Origin: Modestobacter sp. DSM 44400
GTDB taxonomy: Bacteria > Actinomycetota > Actinomycetes > Mycobacteriales > Geodermatophilaceae
Length of the DNA: 64,000 bases
Assembly: GCF_900107175.1 (NCBI RefSeq)
Contig: NZ_FNOZ01000021.1
Span: 1 to 64,000, forward strand
Direction: 5' to 3'
This document shows, piece after piece, positions 32,926 to 44,217 of the stretch (position 1 is its first letter; each line of letters starts with the position of its first letter). The notes beneath the pieces are model-generated. The model was not told where the DNA came from. It worked only from the letters and a program-made list of their open reading frames with translations, and searched no databases. Position numbers and translations under genes: made by a program.

Positions 32926-34605
32926 ATGAGCTCCACCACCACCGACCGGCTCCCCGCCGGCGGGGACACCCCCACGGTTGCGCCCGTCGAGCAGCAGGGC
33001 GGGATGACGCACCGCCAGATCCTCGAGGCGCTCTCGGGCATGTTGCTGGCGATGTTCGTGGCGATCCTGTCCTCGACCGTAGTCTCCAACGCGCTGCCGA
33101 CGATCATCACCGACCTGCGTGGCTCGCAGAGCCAGTACACCTGGGTCGTCACCGCCACCCTGCTGGCCTCGACTGCATCAACGCCGATCTGGGGGAAGCT
33201 GGCTGACCTGTTCAGCAAGAAGCTGCTGCTCCAGATCGCGATCGTCGTGTTCATCGTCGGCTCGATGCTCGCCGGCCTCTCCCAGTCGGTGCCGACGTTG
33301 ATCGGCTGGCGCGCCCTGCAGGGCCTCGGCCTGGGCGGCCTCACCGCGCTGGTGCAGATCGCGATGGCCGCGATGATCAGCCCGCGGGAGCGCGGCCGCT
33401 ACTCCGGGCTGCTCGGTGGCGTCTTCGCCCTCGGCACGGTTGCCGGCCCGCTCATCGGCGGGCTGCTGGTGGACACCTCCTGGCTGGGCTGGCGCTGGTG
33501 CTTCTACGTCGGCGTTCCGTTCGCCGCCGTCGCGCTGGTGCTGCTGCAGCGCACGCTGCACCTGCCGGTGGTCAAGAGGAAGGTGTCCATCGACTACCTG
33601 GGCGCGGCGTTCCTGACGGCCGGCGTCTCGGCGCTCCTGATCTGGGTCACGCTGGCCGGCAACAGCTTCGGCTGGGCCTCGCTGAACAGCGCCCTGCTCC
33701 TCGGCGGCGGCGTGCTCGCGATCATCGCCTTCATCGTCACCGAGCTGCGGGCCAGTGAGCCGATGGTCCCCCTGCGGCTCTTCCGGGAGCGCACAACGAC
33801 GCTGGCCATCATCGCCAGCATGGTCATCGGCGTGGCGCTGTTCGGCACGACGGTCTTCCTCGGCCAGTACCTACAGATCTCCCGGGGGTACTCGCCGACG
33901 GTGGCCGGGCTGCTGACCCTGCCGATGATCGGTGGACTGGTGCTCGCCTCGACGGTCTCGGGGATCCTGATCTCCAAGTACGGCCGGTGGAAAGCCTTCC
34001 TGGTGGTCGGCTCGCTGCTGGTCGCCACCGGCTTCGGGCTGCTGGCCACCATCGACCACGGGACCGACATCGTCCTGCTCGGCGTCTTCCTCGCCGTTCT
34101 CGGCGTCGGCATCGGCCTGACCAACCAGAACCTGGTGCTGGCCGTGCAGAACACCGTGGCGGCCAGCGACCTGGGCGCGGCGAGCTCGGCGGTGGCCTTC
34201 TTCCGCAGCCTCGGGGGCGCGGTCGGCGTATCGGTGCTGGGCGCGGTGCTCAGCAGTCGGGTCGGCACGCTGATCCAGCAGGGCCTTGCCGACGTCCCGG
34301 GTGCGGCCACCGCGTCCTCGGGATCGGGGAACGTGGGGCTGGCCGACCTGGCCGATGCCCCGGCGGCGTTGCGCAGGCTCATCGCGGTGTCCTACGGCGA
34401 TGCGACCGGTCGGATCTTCCTGATCTCGGGACTGCTGTCGATCATCACGATCGTCGTCATCCTGTTCATCCGGGAGGTGGCGCTGCGCACCGAGTCCGGC
34501 GACCAGCGGGTGCAGACGGAGAGCTCGACGGCGGTCGGCGGTCGGAACACGACGGCCGACGTCGACGAGCAGCTTGCCGGGCAGGGGTCCGACCCGCGCG
34601 CCTGA
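32926..34605 (+). CDS. MFS multidrug exporter, DHA2 (14-helix) family
   Basis: The 559-residue protein has 14 predicted helices. Signatures of the DHA2 family are LAMFVAILSSTVVSNALPTI, WVVTATLLASTASTPIWGKLADLFSKK and RALQGLGLGGLTALVQIAMAAMISPRERGRY, with the exporter motif GGVFALGTVAGPLIGGLLVD. Such proteins pump drugs or dyes out using protons. The substrate cannot be told; repression by the preceding MarR gene is likely. The ATG has CAGGAGAAC upstream. The C-terminal 35 residues are hydrophilic. Its stop codon lies within a dispersed repeat (34601-34710). Confidence 0.92.
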   Translation: MSSTTTDRLPAGGDTPTVAPVEQQGGMTHRQILEALSGMLLAMFVAILSSTVVSNALPTIITDLRGSQSQYTWVVTATLLASTASTPIWGKLADLFSKKLLLQIAIVVFIVGSMLAGLSQSVPTLIGWRALQGLGLGGLTALVQIAMAAMISPRERGRYSGLLGGVFALGTVAGPLIGGLLVDTSWLGWRWCFYVGVPFAAVALVLLQRTLHLPVVKRKVSIDYLGAAFLTAGVSALLIWVTLAGNSFGWASLNSALLLGGGVLAIIAFIVTELRASEPMVPLRLFRERTTTLAIIASMVIGVALFGTTVFLGQYLQISRGYSPTVAGLLTLPMIGGLVLASTVSGILISKYGRWKAFLVVGSLLVATGFGLLATIDHGTDIVLLGVFLAVLGVGIGLTNQNLVLAVQNTVAASDLGAASSAVAFFRSLGGAVGVSVLGAVLSSRVGTLIQQGLADVPGAATASSGSGNVGLADLADAPAALRRLIAVSYGDATGRIFLISGLLSIITIVVILFIREVALRTESGDQRVQTESSTAVGGRNTTADVDEQLAGQGSDPRA

Positions 34606-34710
34606 GAAAGGACCTCCTCCTGGCGGAAGGATTCCCTCCCGCATCCCTTCGCAGGCTCAGCAGAAGGACCCCGTCCCGCATCCCCTCGCAAGTTCAGGGA
34701 AGCCCTGGAC
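34601..34710. repeat. Dispersed intergenic repeat, family 1, copy 2
   Basis: The complement of this segment reads CCAGGGCTTCCCTGAACTTG, GGGATGCGGGACGGGGTCC and GAGCCTGCGAAGGGATGCGGG, in the same order as at 3528-3618. The two copies are in opposite orientation. Like the first copy it sits in a convergent gap, here between the MFS exporter and the osmC gene, and it overlaps the exporter stop codon. Confidence 0.65.
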
Positions 34711-34753
34711 GGGGCCGAGGAGCCGGGTCGGGGACGCCCGGGACGGGGCCTGA

Positions 34754-34798
34754 CGACAGAGGCCCGCCCCCGATCGATCCGGGGGCGGGCCTCTGTCG
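34754..34798. terminator. Strong bidirectional terminator
   Basis: Perfect 19-base arms (34754-34772 and 34780-34798, CGACAGAGGCCCGCCCCCG) enclose the loop ATCGATC. It lies between the convergent MFS and osmC genes and can end transcripts from both. Confidence 0.85.
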
Positions 34799-34831
34799 CA
34801 CGGGGCCGGCGGGGTGCGCCGGCCGGCCGGC

Positions 34832-35272
34832 TCAGGCGAGTGCAGCATCCAGCGTGATGTCCACGCCCGTGAGGGCCTTGCTGACCGGGCAACCCACCTT
34901 GGCGGCATCGGCAGCCTTGGCGAAGCCGTCGGCGTCCACGCCGTCGACCTCACCGCGGACGGTGATCTTGATGCCGGTGAGCATGAAGCCGCCGTTGGCC
35001 TTGTCCGGGCCGAGGGAGACGTCCGCGCTCACCTCGAGGCTCTCCACGGTGCCGCCGGCCTCGCCGAGCACGGCAGAGAGCTGCATGGCGAAGCAGGCGG
35101 AGTGCGCGGCGGCGATGAGCTCCTCGGGGCTGGTGGTGCCCCCGGCCTCGTCAGCGGCGCGCTTGGGGAACGACACGTCGTACGTGCCGACCTTCGAACT
35201 GGACAGCTCGACCTGGCCGGAGCCTTCCTGCAGTGAGCCGTTCCATGCGGTGCGAGCGGTGCGGGTGGGCAT
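34832..35272 (-). CDS. OsmC/Ohr-family peroxiredoxin-like protein
   Basis: The 146-residue protein reduces organic hydroperoxides with two cysteines. It has the OsmC fold, with [23 protein letters not shown] carrying the first redox cysteine and VGCPVSKAL carrying the second. N-terminal [15 protein letters not shown] is typical for OsmC rather than Ohr. The ATG at 35272 has GAGGAGGTCC upstream, one of the best sites in the window. The regulator gene upstream on the same strand has the N-terminal cysteine expected of an OhrR sensor. Confidence 0.93.
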   Translation of the reverse strand: MPTRTARTAWNGSLQEGSGQVELSSSKVGTYDVSFPKRAADEAGGTTSPEELIAAAHSACFAMQLSAVLGEAGGTVESLEVSADVSLGPDKANGGFMLTGIKITVRGEVDGVDADGFAKAADAAKVGCPVSKALTGVDITLDAALA

Positions 35273-35352
35273 CGGACCTCCTCGGGGCAGGCCGCCGGGC
35301 CCACGGCAGGCCGGCGTGCCAGACATCGTGTCGTGCACAACCGTCTCGCTCT

Positions 35353-35364
35353 GGGAATGTTCCC
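35353..35364. promoter_or_regulatory. Palindrome in the osmC upstream region
   Basis: GGGAATGTTCCC (GGGAA and TTCCC arms around TG) lies between the ohrR-like gene and osmC. Its location suits an operator, but it does not match the TACAATT-type OhrR box, so its role is open. Confidence 0.3.
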
Positions 35365-35386
35365 GCGACCGGAGGTCGCAGGGCCG

Positions 35387-35863
35387 TCAGGCTGCGGGCT
35401 CGGGGGCCGTGGTGGTGTCGCGCGGGGTGGCGACCCGCTTGGTGATCAGTCGCAGCTGGCTCTTGAGCTCGCCGAACTCCGTCTTGTCCAGGCCCAGCGC
35501 GCCGATCATGTCCTCGTTGACGGCGCAGGCGGGCTGCTTGAGGGATCGGCCGACCTCGGTCAGCTGGATGGACACCGACCGCTCGTCGTCCGCCCGGCGG
35601 TGCCGGGTGACCAGGCCCGCGGCGGTCAGCCGCTTGAGGAGCGGGGACAGGGTGCCGGAGTCGAGCGCCAGGCGGGCGCCGAGCTGGCCGACGGTCTGCC
35701 CGTCCTCTTCCCACAGAAGCATCAGGACCAGGTACTGCGGGTAGGTGATGCCCAGCCCGTCGAGCAAGGGTCGGTACCGCGCGGTCACCGCGCGGGAGGC
35801 TGCGTAGAGCGCGAAGCAGAGCTGGTCGTCGAGAGCCAGGCTCGGCGACGGGGTGTCCGTCAT
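35387..35863 (-). CDS. MarR-family peroxide sensor, OhrR type
   Basis: The 158-residue repressor has a cysteine in the N-terminal [19 protein letters not shown], the position of the OhrR peroxidatic cysteine. The winged helix reads [49 protein letters not shown]-like sequence, with wing [14 protein letters not shown]. Oxidation of that cysteine by lipid hydroperoxides would release it from DNA and induce osmC downstream. The ATG at 35863 is chosen to match the OhrR N-terminus. It is divergent from clpB, with 152 bases between the starts. Confidence 0.9.
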   Translation of the reverse strand: MTDTPSPSLALDDQLCFALYAASRAVTARYRPLLDGLGITYPQYLVLMLLWEEDGQTVGQLGARLALDSGTLSPLLKRLTAAGLVTRHRRADDERSVSIQLTEVGRSLKQPACAVNEDMIGALGLDKTEFGELKSQLRLITKRVATPRDTTTAPEPAA

Positions 35864-35934
35864 CCGCACAGAGTAGGACGCCATCCGGTTCGTGTGCCCA
35901 ATAACGCCCCGGAGCGGACAGGTGGACGCCTGGG

Positions 35935-35955
35935 GTTGAGTGGAACAGACTCAAC
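35935..35955 (+). promoter_or_regulatory. HAIR operator (HspR binding site) upstream of clpB
   Basis: GTTGAGT, seven bases, ACTCAAC is a perfect inverted repeat and matches the HspR consensus CTTGAGT-N7-ACTCAAG at twelve of fourteen positions. It ends 60 bases before the clpB ATG, and its left arm contains TTGAGT, a plausible -35. In Streptomyces and Mycobacterium clpB is in the HspR regulon. Confidence 0.9.
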
Positions 35956-36015
35956 TCCTGTGCCGTTCGTGTGGCTGACAGGCACCGTCGTAGGAGAGGA
36001 ACCGGACACCCGACC

Positions 36016-38610
<2,595 letters not shown>

Positions 38611-38726
38611 CGCCGGCGGGGGCGCCGTCCACAGGCTGTGGACGGCGCCCCCGCGAGTTGACCCATCCCACCTAGCGTCCTGCCCTCGACTGCGGCCACC
38701 AGCGCCGCGCGGGGACGGAGGTCGCG

Positions 38727-39146
38727 ATGGACGGGACGAAGCGGGTACGGGTGCGGGCCGCCCACTGGGTGATCCGGCTGGGCTGCTGCAGTGGCCCTGC
38801 TGGTGGCCGGCGCCGCCGGGCTGCTGCTGAGTGCGGTCGTCGTCTGGTCGGTGGAGTTGCTGGTGCTGCCGGCCGTTCTGGCCGGGCTCGCCGCCGGCTG
38901 GGGCGCGCTGGTGCAGGGCTTCGAACGCCAGCGCCGCGGGGCCTGGTGGGGTCTGGTCGCGGTCCAGGCGCTCGCGCTGGTCTGGACCACGGCGGGCTGT
39001 CTGGCGACGGGCGGGGTGCGCCCGATCTGTTCTGGGCCGCGCGGGCGGTGGCGTTCGGCTGGCTGCTGCTGCACCTGGACAGCCGGGAGTGGGTGACGCG
39101 GGACGCCGAGGTGCCGGTGAGCACCCCGGTCCGCCCGGCGGGATGA
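38727..39146 (+). pseudogene. Frameshifted small membrane protein
   Basis: The intact-looking product is split over two frames. It begins in frame at 38727 (MDGTKRVRVRAAHWVIRLG), shifts near 38775-38790 to a frame with GAAGLLLSAVVVWSVELLVLPAVL and GLVAVQALALVWTTAGCL, then returns near 39020 to the first frame (DLFWAARAVAFGWLLLHLD) to stop at 39146. Restoring both gives about 139 residues with three or four helices. Net shifts are +1 and -1. Both lie near short G/C runs. This is either two sequencing errors or decay. I do not recognise the family. Confidence 0.6.
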
Positions 39147-39153
39147 GCGGGCC

Positions 39154-39720
39154 TCAGCCCTCGATGTTGTCCTGCACGCACTGCTGGTATTGGACCTGGT
39201 CGCCGGTCTCCTGCAGCTGGTCGACACAGTCGCCCACGGTGTTGAAGACGAGCACGGTGAGCACCAGGACGACGACGCCCAGCAGTGCGCCGAGGATGCC
39301 GGTCACCAGTCCGGCGATGGCCATCCCGCGGTTGTCCGCCCGGCGGGCCCGCACACGACGTAGCCCGAGCACAGCGAAGACAATCGCGAGCACGCCCAGC
39401 AGGATGCCCGGAATGCCGCCGAAGAAGGCCGCCGGGAGCGAGAGAATGCCCAGCACCAGGGCCGTGATGCCGAAGCCGTTGGACCGAGCCGGCTGGGCCT
39501 GTTGGCCGTACCCACCCTGGGTTCCGTAGTGCTCCGGCGCCGGGTAGGGCGCGGGCTGCCCGTAGCTCTGGGGTGTCCCGTAGCCCTGCGACCCGTAGCC
39601 CTGCGACCCGTAGCCCTGGGGTGGGTAACCGGGCTGCCCGCCGGGCGCGCCGTGCTCGGGATGTGGCTGCCCGTCGCCGGGGTGCTGGGATTCCGGCGGA
39701 GGACCCGGTGGTGTCGTCAC
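39154..39720 (-). CDS. DUF4190-type membrane protein with a Gly/Tyr/Gln-rich N-terminus
   Basis: The 188-residue protein has an N-terminal disordered region rich in Pro, Gly, Gln and Tyr, with a GYGSQGYGSQGYG tandem repeat, then two membrane helices (FGITALVLGILSLPAAFFGGIPGILLGVLAI and AIAGLVTGILGALLGVVVL). These match the DUF4190 pattern, in which Gly-rich helix pairs repeat. The C-terminus has two cysteines outside. Function is unknown. The GTG at 39720 follows a TACGCT box by six bases, a leaderless layout; the longer frame to 39816 is less likely. Confidence 0.8.
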   Translation of the reverse strand: MTTPPGPPPESQHPGDGQPHPEHGAPGGQPGYPPQGYGSQGYGSQGYGTPQSYGQPAPYPAPEHYGTQGGYGQQAQPARSNGFGITALVLGILSLPAAFFGGIPGILLGVLAIVFAVLGLRRVRARRADNRGMAIAGLVTGILGALLGVVVLVLTVLVFNTVGDCVDQLQETGDQVQYQQCVQDNIEG

Positions 39721-39726
39721 GGCGGG

Positions 39727-39732
39727 AGCGTA
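39727..39732 (-). promoter_or_regulatory. -10 box of the DUF4190 gene
   Basis: TACGCT on the minus strand ends six bases before the GTG start, with no Shine-Dalgarno sequence between them. Confidence 0.4.
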
Positions 39733-39789
39733 GGGCCACGACCGCTGGGGCTGTCCACAGGATGACCCGTACGAGCGAGGTGATGGCTG

Positions 39790-40785
39790 TTTGACGTGCG
39801 TTGTCTGCTCGTCCACGGAAGTCCGGGGCGATGGGAGGACGACGGATGCGGCTCGCGCGGGTGGCCGGCTGCCCGGCCGTTACCGGCACCGCGTGCTGGT
39901 CCGCCTCGACGGTGCCGGCTTCTCCCACCAGCTGCTCGAACACATCGCCGCCGGCGGCGGCCGGCGGGGCCGGCAATGGGGGGTCTCGGTCGGCTGGTCG
40001 TGCACCGACACCGAGATGGGCGCCATCGAGGCCCTGCCCAAGAACGCCTGGACGGCCGGGATCGACCAGCGCGGCGACCTCGTCGAAGACACGTTCGTCG
40101 CTGACCTGACCGGTCTGCCGGACCTGGGCTCCTGGCAGCAGAAGCTTCCCGGGCTGCCGATCCTCGTGCGCAACGAGCCGCTGCACCCCCGCTACCGCAA
40201 GCTGGCCACCGACCGGGAGAAACGGCTCGGCCGTCGCTTCCAGCTGATCGCCATCAACACCCGCGGCGGGCAGCTCGCCTGGCTCGATGCCCGTCACCGC
40301 TCCCACGTGCACGTGGAGAACGACGTCAAACAGGCCAAGGACCTCGCCGCTGTTCCGCTGGCCGTCCCGGCAGTGGGCGATCAACGTGGCCTGGACCCAG
40401 ATCGTGGTCCTGGCCGGCGGCCTGCTGGCCTGCTTCCGCCACCTCGCCCTCCCCGAAGGTGAGCTGCCCGACGCGGCCCCCAAGCTGCTGCGCTACCGGC
40501 TGTTCCACCTGCCCGCCCGCCTCACCCGCGGGCAACGCAAACGCTGGCTGTACCTACGCGCCGACTGGCCGTGGGTCCAGGAGCTGATTGACGCCTGGCG
40601 GGCGGTCAAGGCGCTGCCCGCCAGATGTTGATCACCATCACGACATCCCGACGACCCTGAAAGGAGTACCGCCCGACGCGACAGTCGGGCACCCAACCTG
40701 GCCACACACCGGAGACCACGATCAGAATGACAAGCCTGTGGTTCCGGAGGGGAAGCCCGTCACCCCCGTGAAAAATCCAGGCCAG
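39790..40785 (+). mobile_element. Remnant of an IS1380-family insertion sequence
   Basis: This segment holds the C-terminal half of an IS1380 transposase gene and non-coding sequence to about 40785. A GTGAAAAATCCAGG stretch near 40768-40781 resembles what I recall of IS1380 right ends, though I cannot confirm it. The 5' half, with the DDE core start and the left inverted repeat, is missing. Limits are approximate. Confidence 0.55.
39870..40631 (+). pseudogene. IS1380 transposase, 5'-truncated and frameshifted
   Basis: The frame from about 39870 encodes VLVRLDGAGFSHQLLEHI, WTAGIDQRGDLVEDTFVADLTGL, RNEPLHPRYRKL and HRSHVHVENDVKQAKDL, which match the second half of IS1380 transposases, including the acidic residue of VEND. 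Near 40345-40365 the frame shifts to one encoding RQWAINVAWTQIVVLAGGLLACFRHLAL and PKLLRYRLFHLPARLTRGQRKRW, up to the stop at 40629-40631. About 200 N-terminal residues are absent. It cannot transpose by itself. Confidence 0.85.
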
Positions 40786-41089
40786 GGCGCGTACCCGGTG
40801 ACGAGGAAGGTGGCCACCAACCCCGCCAGGTGCAGCGGAGAGGCCCCGGAGGGACGGCGGAAGCGGTCCTCCACCGGTCAGGCCTGGAAGTGCCCATCCA
40901 CTGCCAGACGGGGGGTAGAGCCCGCTACTCTCCTTCACCAGAAAGGTGCCTCCTGGCCCGCTTGGATATTTCCCTCGACAAACAACATCCGGGCGGCTCA
41001 GCTCTGAGGCACCTTCCGTATTGCTCGAGGGCCTCTTCATCACGTGGCGCAAAGCCCCGGGTTAGGTTTCGCCATCCCGAGGAGGACAG
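40632..41089. other. 458-base gap between IS remnant and the Rieske gene
   Basis: No gene is supported. The first 150 bases probably belong to the IS remnant. The remainder is less GC-rich than its surroundings, with CCCTCGACAAACAACATCC and GGTTAGGTTTCGCC stretches, and the last part (about 40960-41089) presumably holds the promoter of the DUF2231-Rieske gene, whose ATG follows GAGGAGGACAG. The minus-strand frame through this gap has no start site or family match. Confidence 0.45.
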
Positions 41090-42031
41090 ATGAGGGACGT
41101 GAAAACAATCGCCGACGCGGTGGTGGATGCGATCGAGGGGCAGCGGTGGCTGGATGCCCCGGGTTACAAGCTCGAGCACGGTCTCGCGCTGGCGTTCACC
41201 ACTCTCGGTGCCAGGGGTCGAGGCTTGCAGGACGTTCTGCACGGCACGCCGCTCGGGCACCCCCTGCACCCGACACTGACTGATGTGCCGCTGGGCGCCT
41301 GGACCGCGGCCCTCATCCTGGACGCCTTGGATGTGCTGTCCCCTCGACCCGAGGGATGGCGGCAAGCCGCGCAGCTCGCCGTCGGCGTCGGCGTCATGGG
41401 CGGTATGGGTGCGGCGCTGACCGGGCTGACGGACTGGCAATACACCCACGACAAGGCCCGCCGATCCGGGCTTGTGCACGGGCTGCTGAACTCGGCCGCC
41501 CTCGGGCTCAACGTGCTGTCGTGGCGTGCTCGCGGCCACGGCGAGCACGCCCGCGCCCGCCGGGCCAGTGCACTGGGCTACTGCCTCGTCCTGGCCGGCG
41601 GCTACCTCGGCGGCAAGCTGGTCTTTCGGCACCGAATCGGTGTCGATCACTCCCAGCAAGCGCCGTCGCCACACGGATTCATCGCAGTGCTGCCCGAGGC
41701 GGATTTGGCGGAGGACACCCCCCACGAGGTCCACTACGCCGGTGCTACGGTGGTGCTCACCCGACACGACGGTCATATCGCAGCAGTCGGCGGGCTGTGT
41801 TCGCATCTGGGAGCCCCGATGTCACAGGGTTGGCTCTACCGCGGCCAGTTGGTATGCCCGTGGCACGGGTCGCGTTTCGATCCGCGGACTGGTTGTGCGG
41901 TGACCGGTCCCGCGACCGCGCCGCTCACCCGCTACGAGATTCGGGCAGCCGCCGGCCAGATCGAACTCCGTCCAGCGGCACCTTCGTCCACGCCCGGTCA
42001 ACCCACCTCCCCGGCGGGAGCGCGACAATGA
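41090..42031 (+). CDS. DUF2231 membrane domain fused to a Rieske 2Fe-2S domain
   Basis: The 313-residue protein has an N-terminal DUF2231 module (HPLHPTLTDVPLGAWTAALILDAL, about residues 58-81, plus three or four helices to 180). A Rieske ferredoxin-like domain occupies 200-300. The latter has the two iron-sulfur ligand boxes, CSHLGAP and CPWHGSRFD. It may transfer electrons to or from the membrane, but no partner oxygenase is present. The hemerythrin gene follows with overlapping stop and start (ATGA). Codon use (AAA ACA ATC, CAA) is less GC-biased than nearby genes, consistent with transfer next to the IS remnant. Confidence 0.9.
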   Translation: MRDVKTIADAVVDAIEGQRWLDAPGYKLEHGLALAFTTLGARGRGLQDVLHGTPLGHPLHPTLTDVPLGAWTAALILDALDVLSPRPEGWRQAAQLAVGVGVMGGMGAALTGLTDWQYTHDKARRSGLVHGLLNSAALGLNVLSWRARGHGEHARARRASALGYCLVLAGGYLGGKLVFRHRIGVDHSQQAPSPHGFIAVLPEADLAEDTPHEVHYAGATVVLTRHDGHIAAVGGLCSHLGAPMSQGWLYRGQLVCPWHGSRFDPRTGCAVTGPATAPLTRYEIRAAAGQIELRPAAPSSTPGQPTSPAGARQ

Positions 42032-42510
42032 AGGCCGATGAGCTGCTCATCGAAGACCACGGCGTGATCCGGGGACTGCTGCACCAGCTGGAGCAGAGCC
42101 GGTCCGAGCATGCCGCGGAGCGCAGCGAGCTCTTGGACAGGTTGCTGAGCGTGCTCGACGTCCATGTCCAGATCGAGAACGATCTGTTCTACCCGGCAAT
42201 CCGCGACGTCAGCCCGCTGTACGCGATCGCCCACGCCGAACACCGCCAGATCGATGACCAACTCGCCGTCGTGTTTCGCACCGACCCCACCAGCGAGGAC
42301 TTCCACACCGAGGTCAAGATGCTGGCGGCAACGGTAGAGCACCACGCCAGCGAGGAAGAGCAGGAGATGTTTCCCCAAGCCAAAGCCCTCGGCGAGACCG
42401 AACTGGAGACCCTCGGGCAGGCCATGAGACAGCGCCAACAACACCTACGCACCTCCGCGGTGTCCCAGACACGGCTGCGGATCAAACGCGAAACCCTGCG
42501 ACGCCTCTGA
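42028..42510 (+). CDS. Hemerythrin HHE-domain protein
   Basis: The 160-residue protein has the HHE cation-binding four-helix bundle: LLIEDHGVIRGLLHQLEQ, LDVHVQIENDLFYPAI, AHAEHRQIDDQL and LAATVEHHASEEEQEMFPQA. The histidines and glutamates of HxxxE and EHH are positioned to hold a di-iron site. Such proteins bind oxygen or take part in iron, nitric-oxide or redox stress responses. Its ATG overlaps the TGA of the DUF2231-Rieske gene, so the two are coupled, and a Rieske/di-iron pair suggests one electron-transfer function. Confidence 0.92.
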   Translation: MKADELLIEDHGVIRGLLHQLEQSRSEHAAERSELLDRLLSVLDVHVQIENDLFYPAIRDVSPLYAIAHAEHRQIDDQLAVVFRTDPTSEDFHTEVKMLAATVEHHASEEEQEMFPQAKALGETELETLGQAMRQRQQHLRTSAVSQTRLRIKRETLRRL

Positions 42511-42842
42511 CGCAAAGATTCACCCTTCCAGGGCCTACGGCACCTGGGCCCGGTGACCGGGCCTGTCCCGTCGACCCCGACGGTGTGGCGGGCCCCTGAC
42601 CACCACCTGGCGCACGACCTACTCCGTCGACGGTGGCGCGATCGTCGACGTTCCGGGCACCACGACCACCGACGGACCCCCGGTCACCTTCACCGTCCTG
42701 CAGGCACACACGGTCCTGACCAACCCTTACGACTGAACGCACTCCGCGTCCGCGCGCAGCGGATCCGGCAGCGCCTGCTCCTCCACCTCGGACGGCATCG
42801 GCTCGCCGTCCCAGTACCAGCCCGGCGGCCAGGTCACCCGCA
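42511..42842. other. Gap with a gene fragment and the displaced C-terminus of the DUF222 gene
   Basis: At about 42585-42736 a plus-strand frame encodes a short tail with TTYSVDGGAIVDVPG and FTVLQAHTVLTNPYD before TGA. It looks like the end of a secreted beta-rich protein whose 5' part is gone. On the minus strand, 42729-42865 encodes the C-terminal tail of the DUF222 protein in a shifted frame (TPSGVMRVTWPPGWYWDGE). Nothing else is seen. Confidence 0.4.
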
Positions 42843-44210
42843 TCACACCGCTCGGCGTGCGCACCGCAACCGCCCGTCGGCATCGAGCCCGAACGCCCAC
42901 CCGGGACCGAACGTCTTGATCCGGTGGTGCCGCCGGCACCGGCAGCACAGGTTCTCGCACCCGGTCGCCCCACCATCGGCGTGGGCCACGGCATGGTCGA
43001 GGTCGCACCACTCCGCGCGCCTCCGGCAGCCCGGCCAGCGGCACGTCCGGTCGCGCACCTGCACGAATCGGCGCTGCCCGGCGGTGGGCCGGTACGCCGC
43101 CGTCCGTCCCGGCGGCCCCACGACCGCACCGCTCAGGTCATCCGGGGAGTCGACCGGCAGCCCGCGACGGCGCGTCCGGCGGCCGAAGGCACCTCGTCGC
43201 AGCTCGCGCTGGTTCACCACCGTCACCAGCCGACCGGTCACCGGATCACTGACCGCGACCTGCAGGCTGCCACCCTCGGGTGCCCGCAGCCCCACGGCAT
43301 CCAGCTCGACCAGCAGCTCAGGGCACTGCTGCGCCGTGACCACGTGCCCGGACACCTCGGCGGCCGGCTTGGACGAGCCCTCGCCCAGCCCAGACAGCTG
43401 CGCGTGCGCCGTCACGGGTGGCCGCTCCTCCCAGGGCCGCAGGATCAGGTCGGCTGCCGCCGCCGCCCGCAGCACCCCGATCGGCCGCTGGTCGCCGTCG
43501 GCCCGCAGCATCTGGGCGTACTGGTCACACGCGTCGGTGCACGCGGCCGCCCGTGGGGTGGGCAGGTCGATGACCAGCTGGCTCATCCCGTCGCCGGTCG
43601 TGTGGTGCCTGACGTCGGCCCGCCGGGCCGCCTCCCGGCGTCGCTCCTCCAGCGCCTCGGCGTCCAACTGCGCCAGGAGACGGTGGACCTTCGCCCGCAG
43701 CTGCGGCGCGGTCCGCGTCTGCACGTCGGGCAGGACCCGGCGCTGTACCTCGTCGGCGACCTCCCGGGAGACCGGGCCCAGCAGGTCGATGAGCACCGCG
43801 GCCGTGCCTTCGGTCAACCGCCCCTCGTGCAGCGCCTCCAGGCTCGCCGGCAGGTGTCGGACCAGGACCAGCGCCCAGACCGCGATCCGCTCCGCCTCAC
43901 GCTCACTGCAGCCGCGGATCAGCGCCAGCTCCGGCACGAAGGTCTCCGACACGTCGGCCAGCCCGTGCCGCCACAGCGCCACCGAGTCACGACCGGCACC
44001 GCCCCGGCTGCCCGCCGGCCGGTCACCCGTGGCGCGTCGCCGCCGGGCCAGCGCGTCGATCGCCACGGCCCGCGCGGCGACCTGCCGGGACATGCGCGCG
44101 TCGGCGGACCAGATGTCGGCCACGAGCTCGGTCTCCGATGGCGGCACGTACCAGTCGAAGGACAGGTCATCGGCCGAGATGAACCGGCTGCCACCCTCGC
44201 CCTCGATCAT
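42727..44210 (-). pseudogene. DUF222/HNH endonuclease-like gene, frameshifted near its 3' end
   Basis: The protein belongs to the actinobacterial 13E12-repeat-like group. An N-terminal DUF222 domain (DIWSADARMSRQVAARAVAIDAL, LAPEL-like VPELALIRG) is followed by an HNH motif (TCRWPGCRRRAEWCDLDHAVAHADGGATGCENLCCRCRRHH region) and KTFGPGWAF. As read, the frame stops at 42843 after LRCARRAV. Shifting one base near 42865 restores the expected tail VRTPSGVMRVTWPPG, ending at TAA 42727. The core including HNH is intact, so the product may still fold. ATG 44210 follows a TACGTT box by seven bases; ATG 44303 is the alternative. Confidence 0.75.
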
Positions 44211-44217
44211 GTGTCCG

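Noticed and set aside
40606-41052. Minus-strand 148-codon frame next to the IS1380 remnant
   Set aside because: No ribosome-binding site and no family resemblance; it spans the IS end and the promoter of the Rieske gene.
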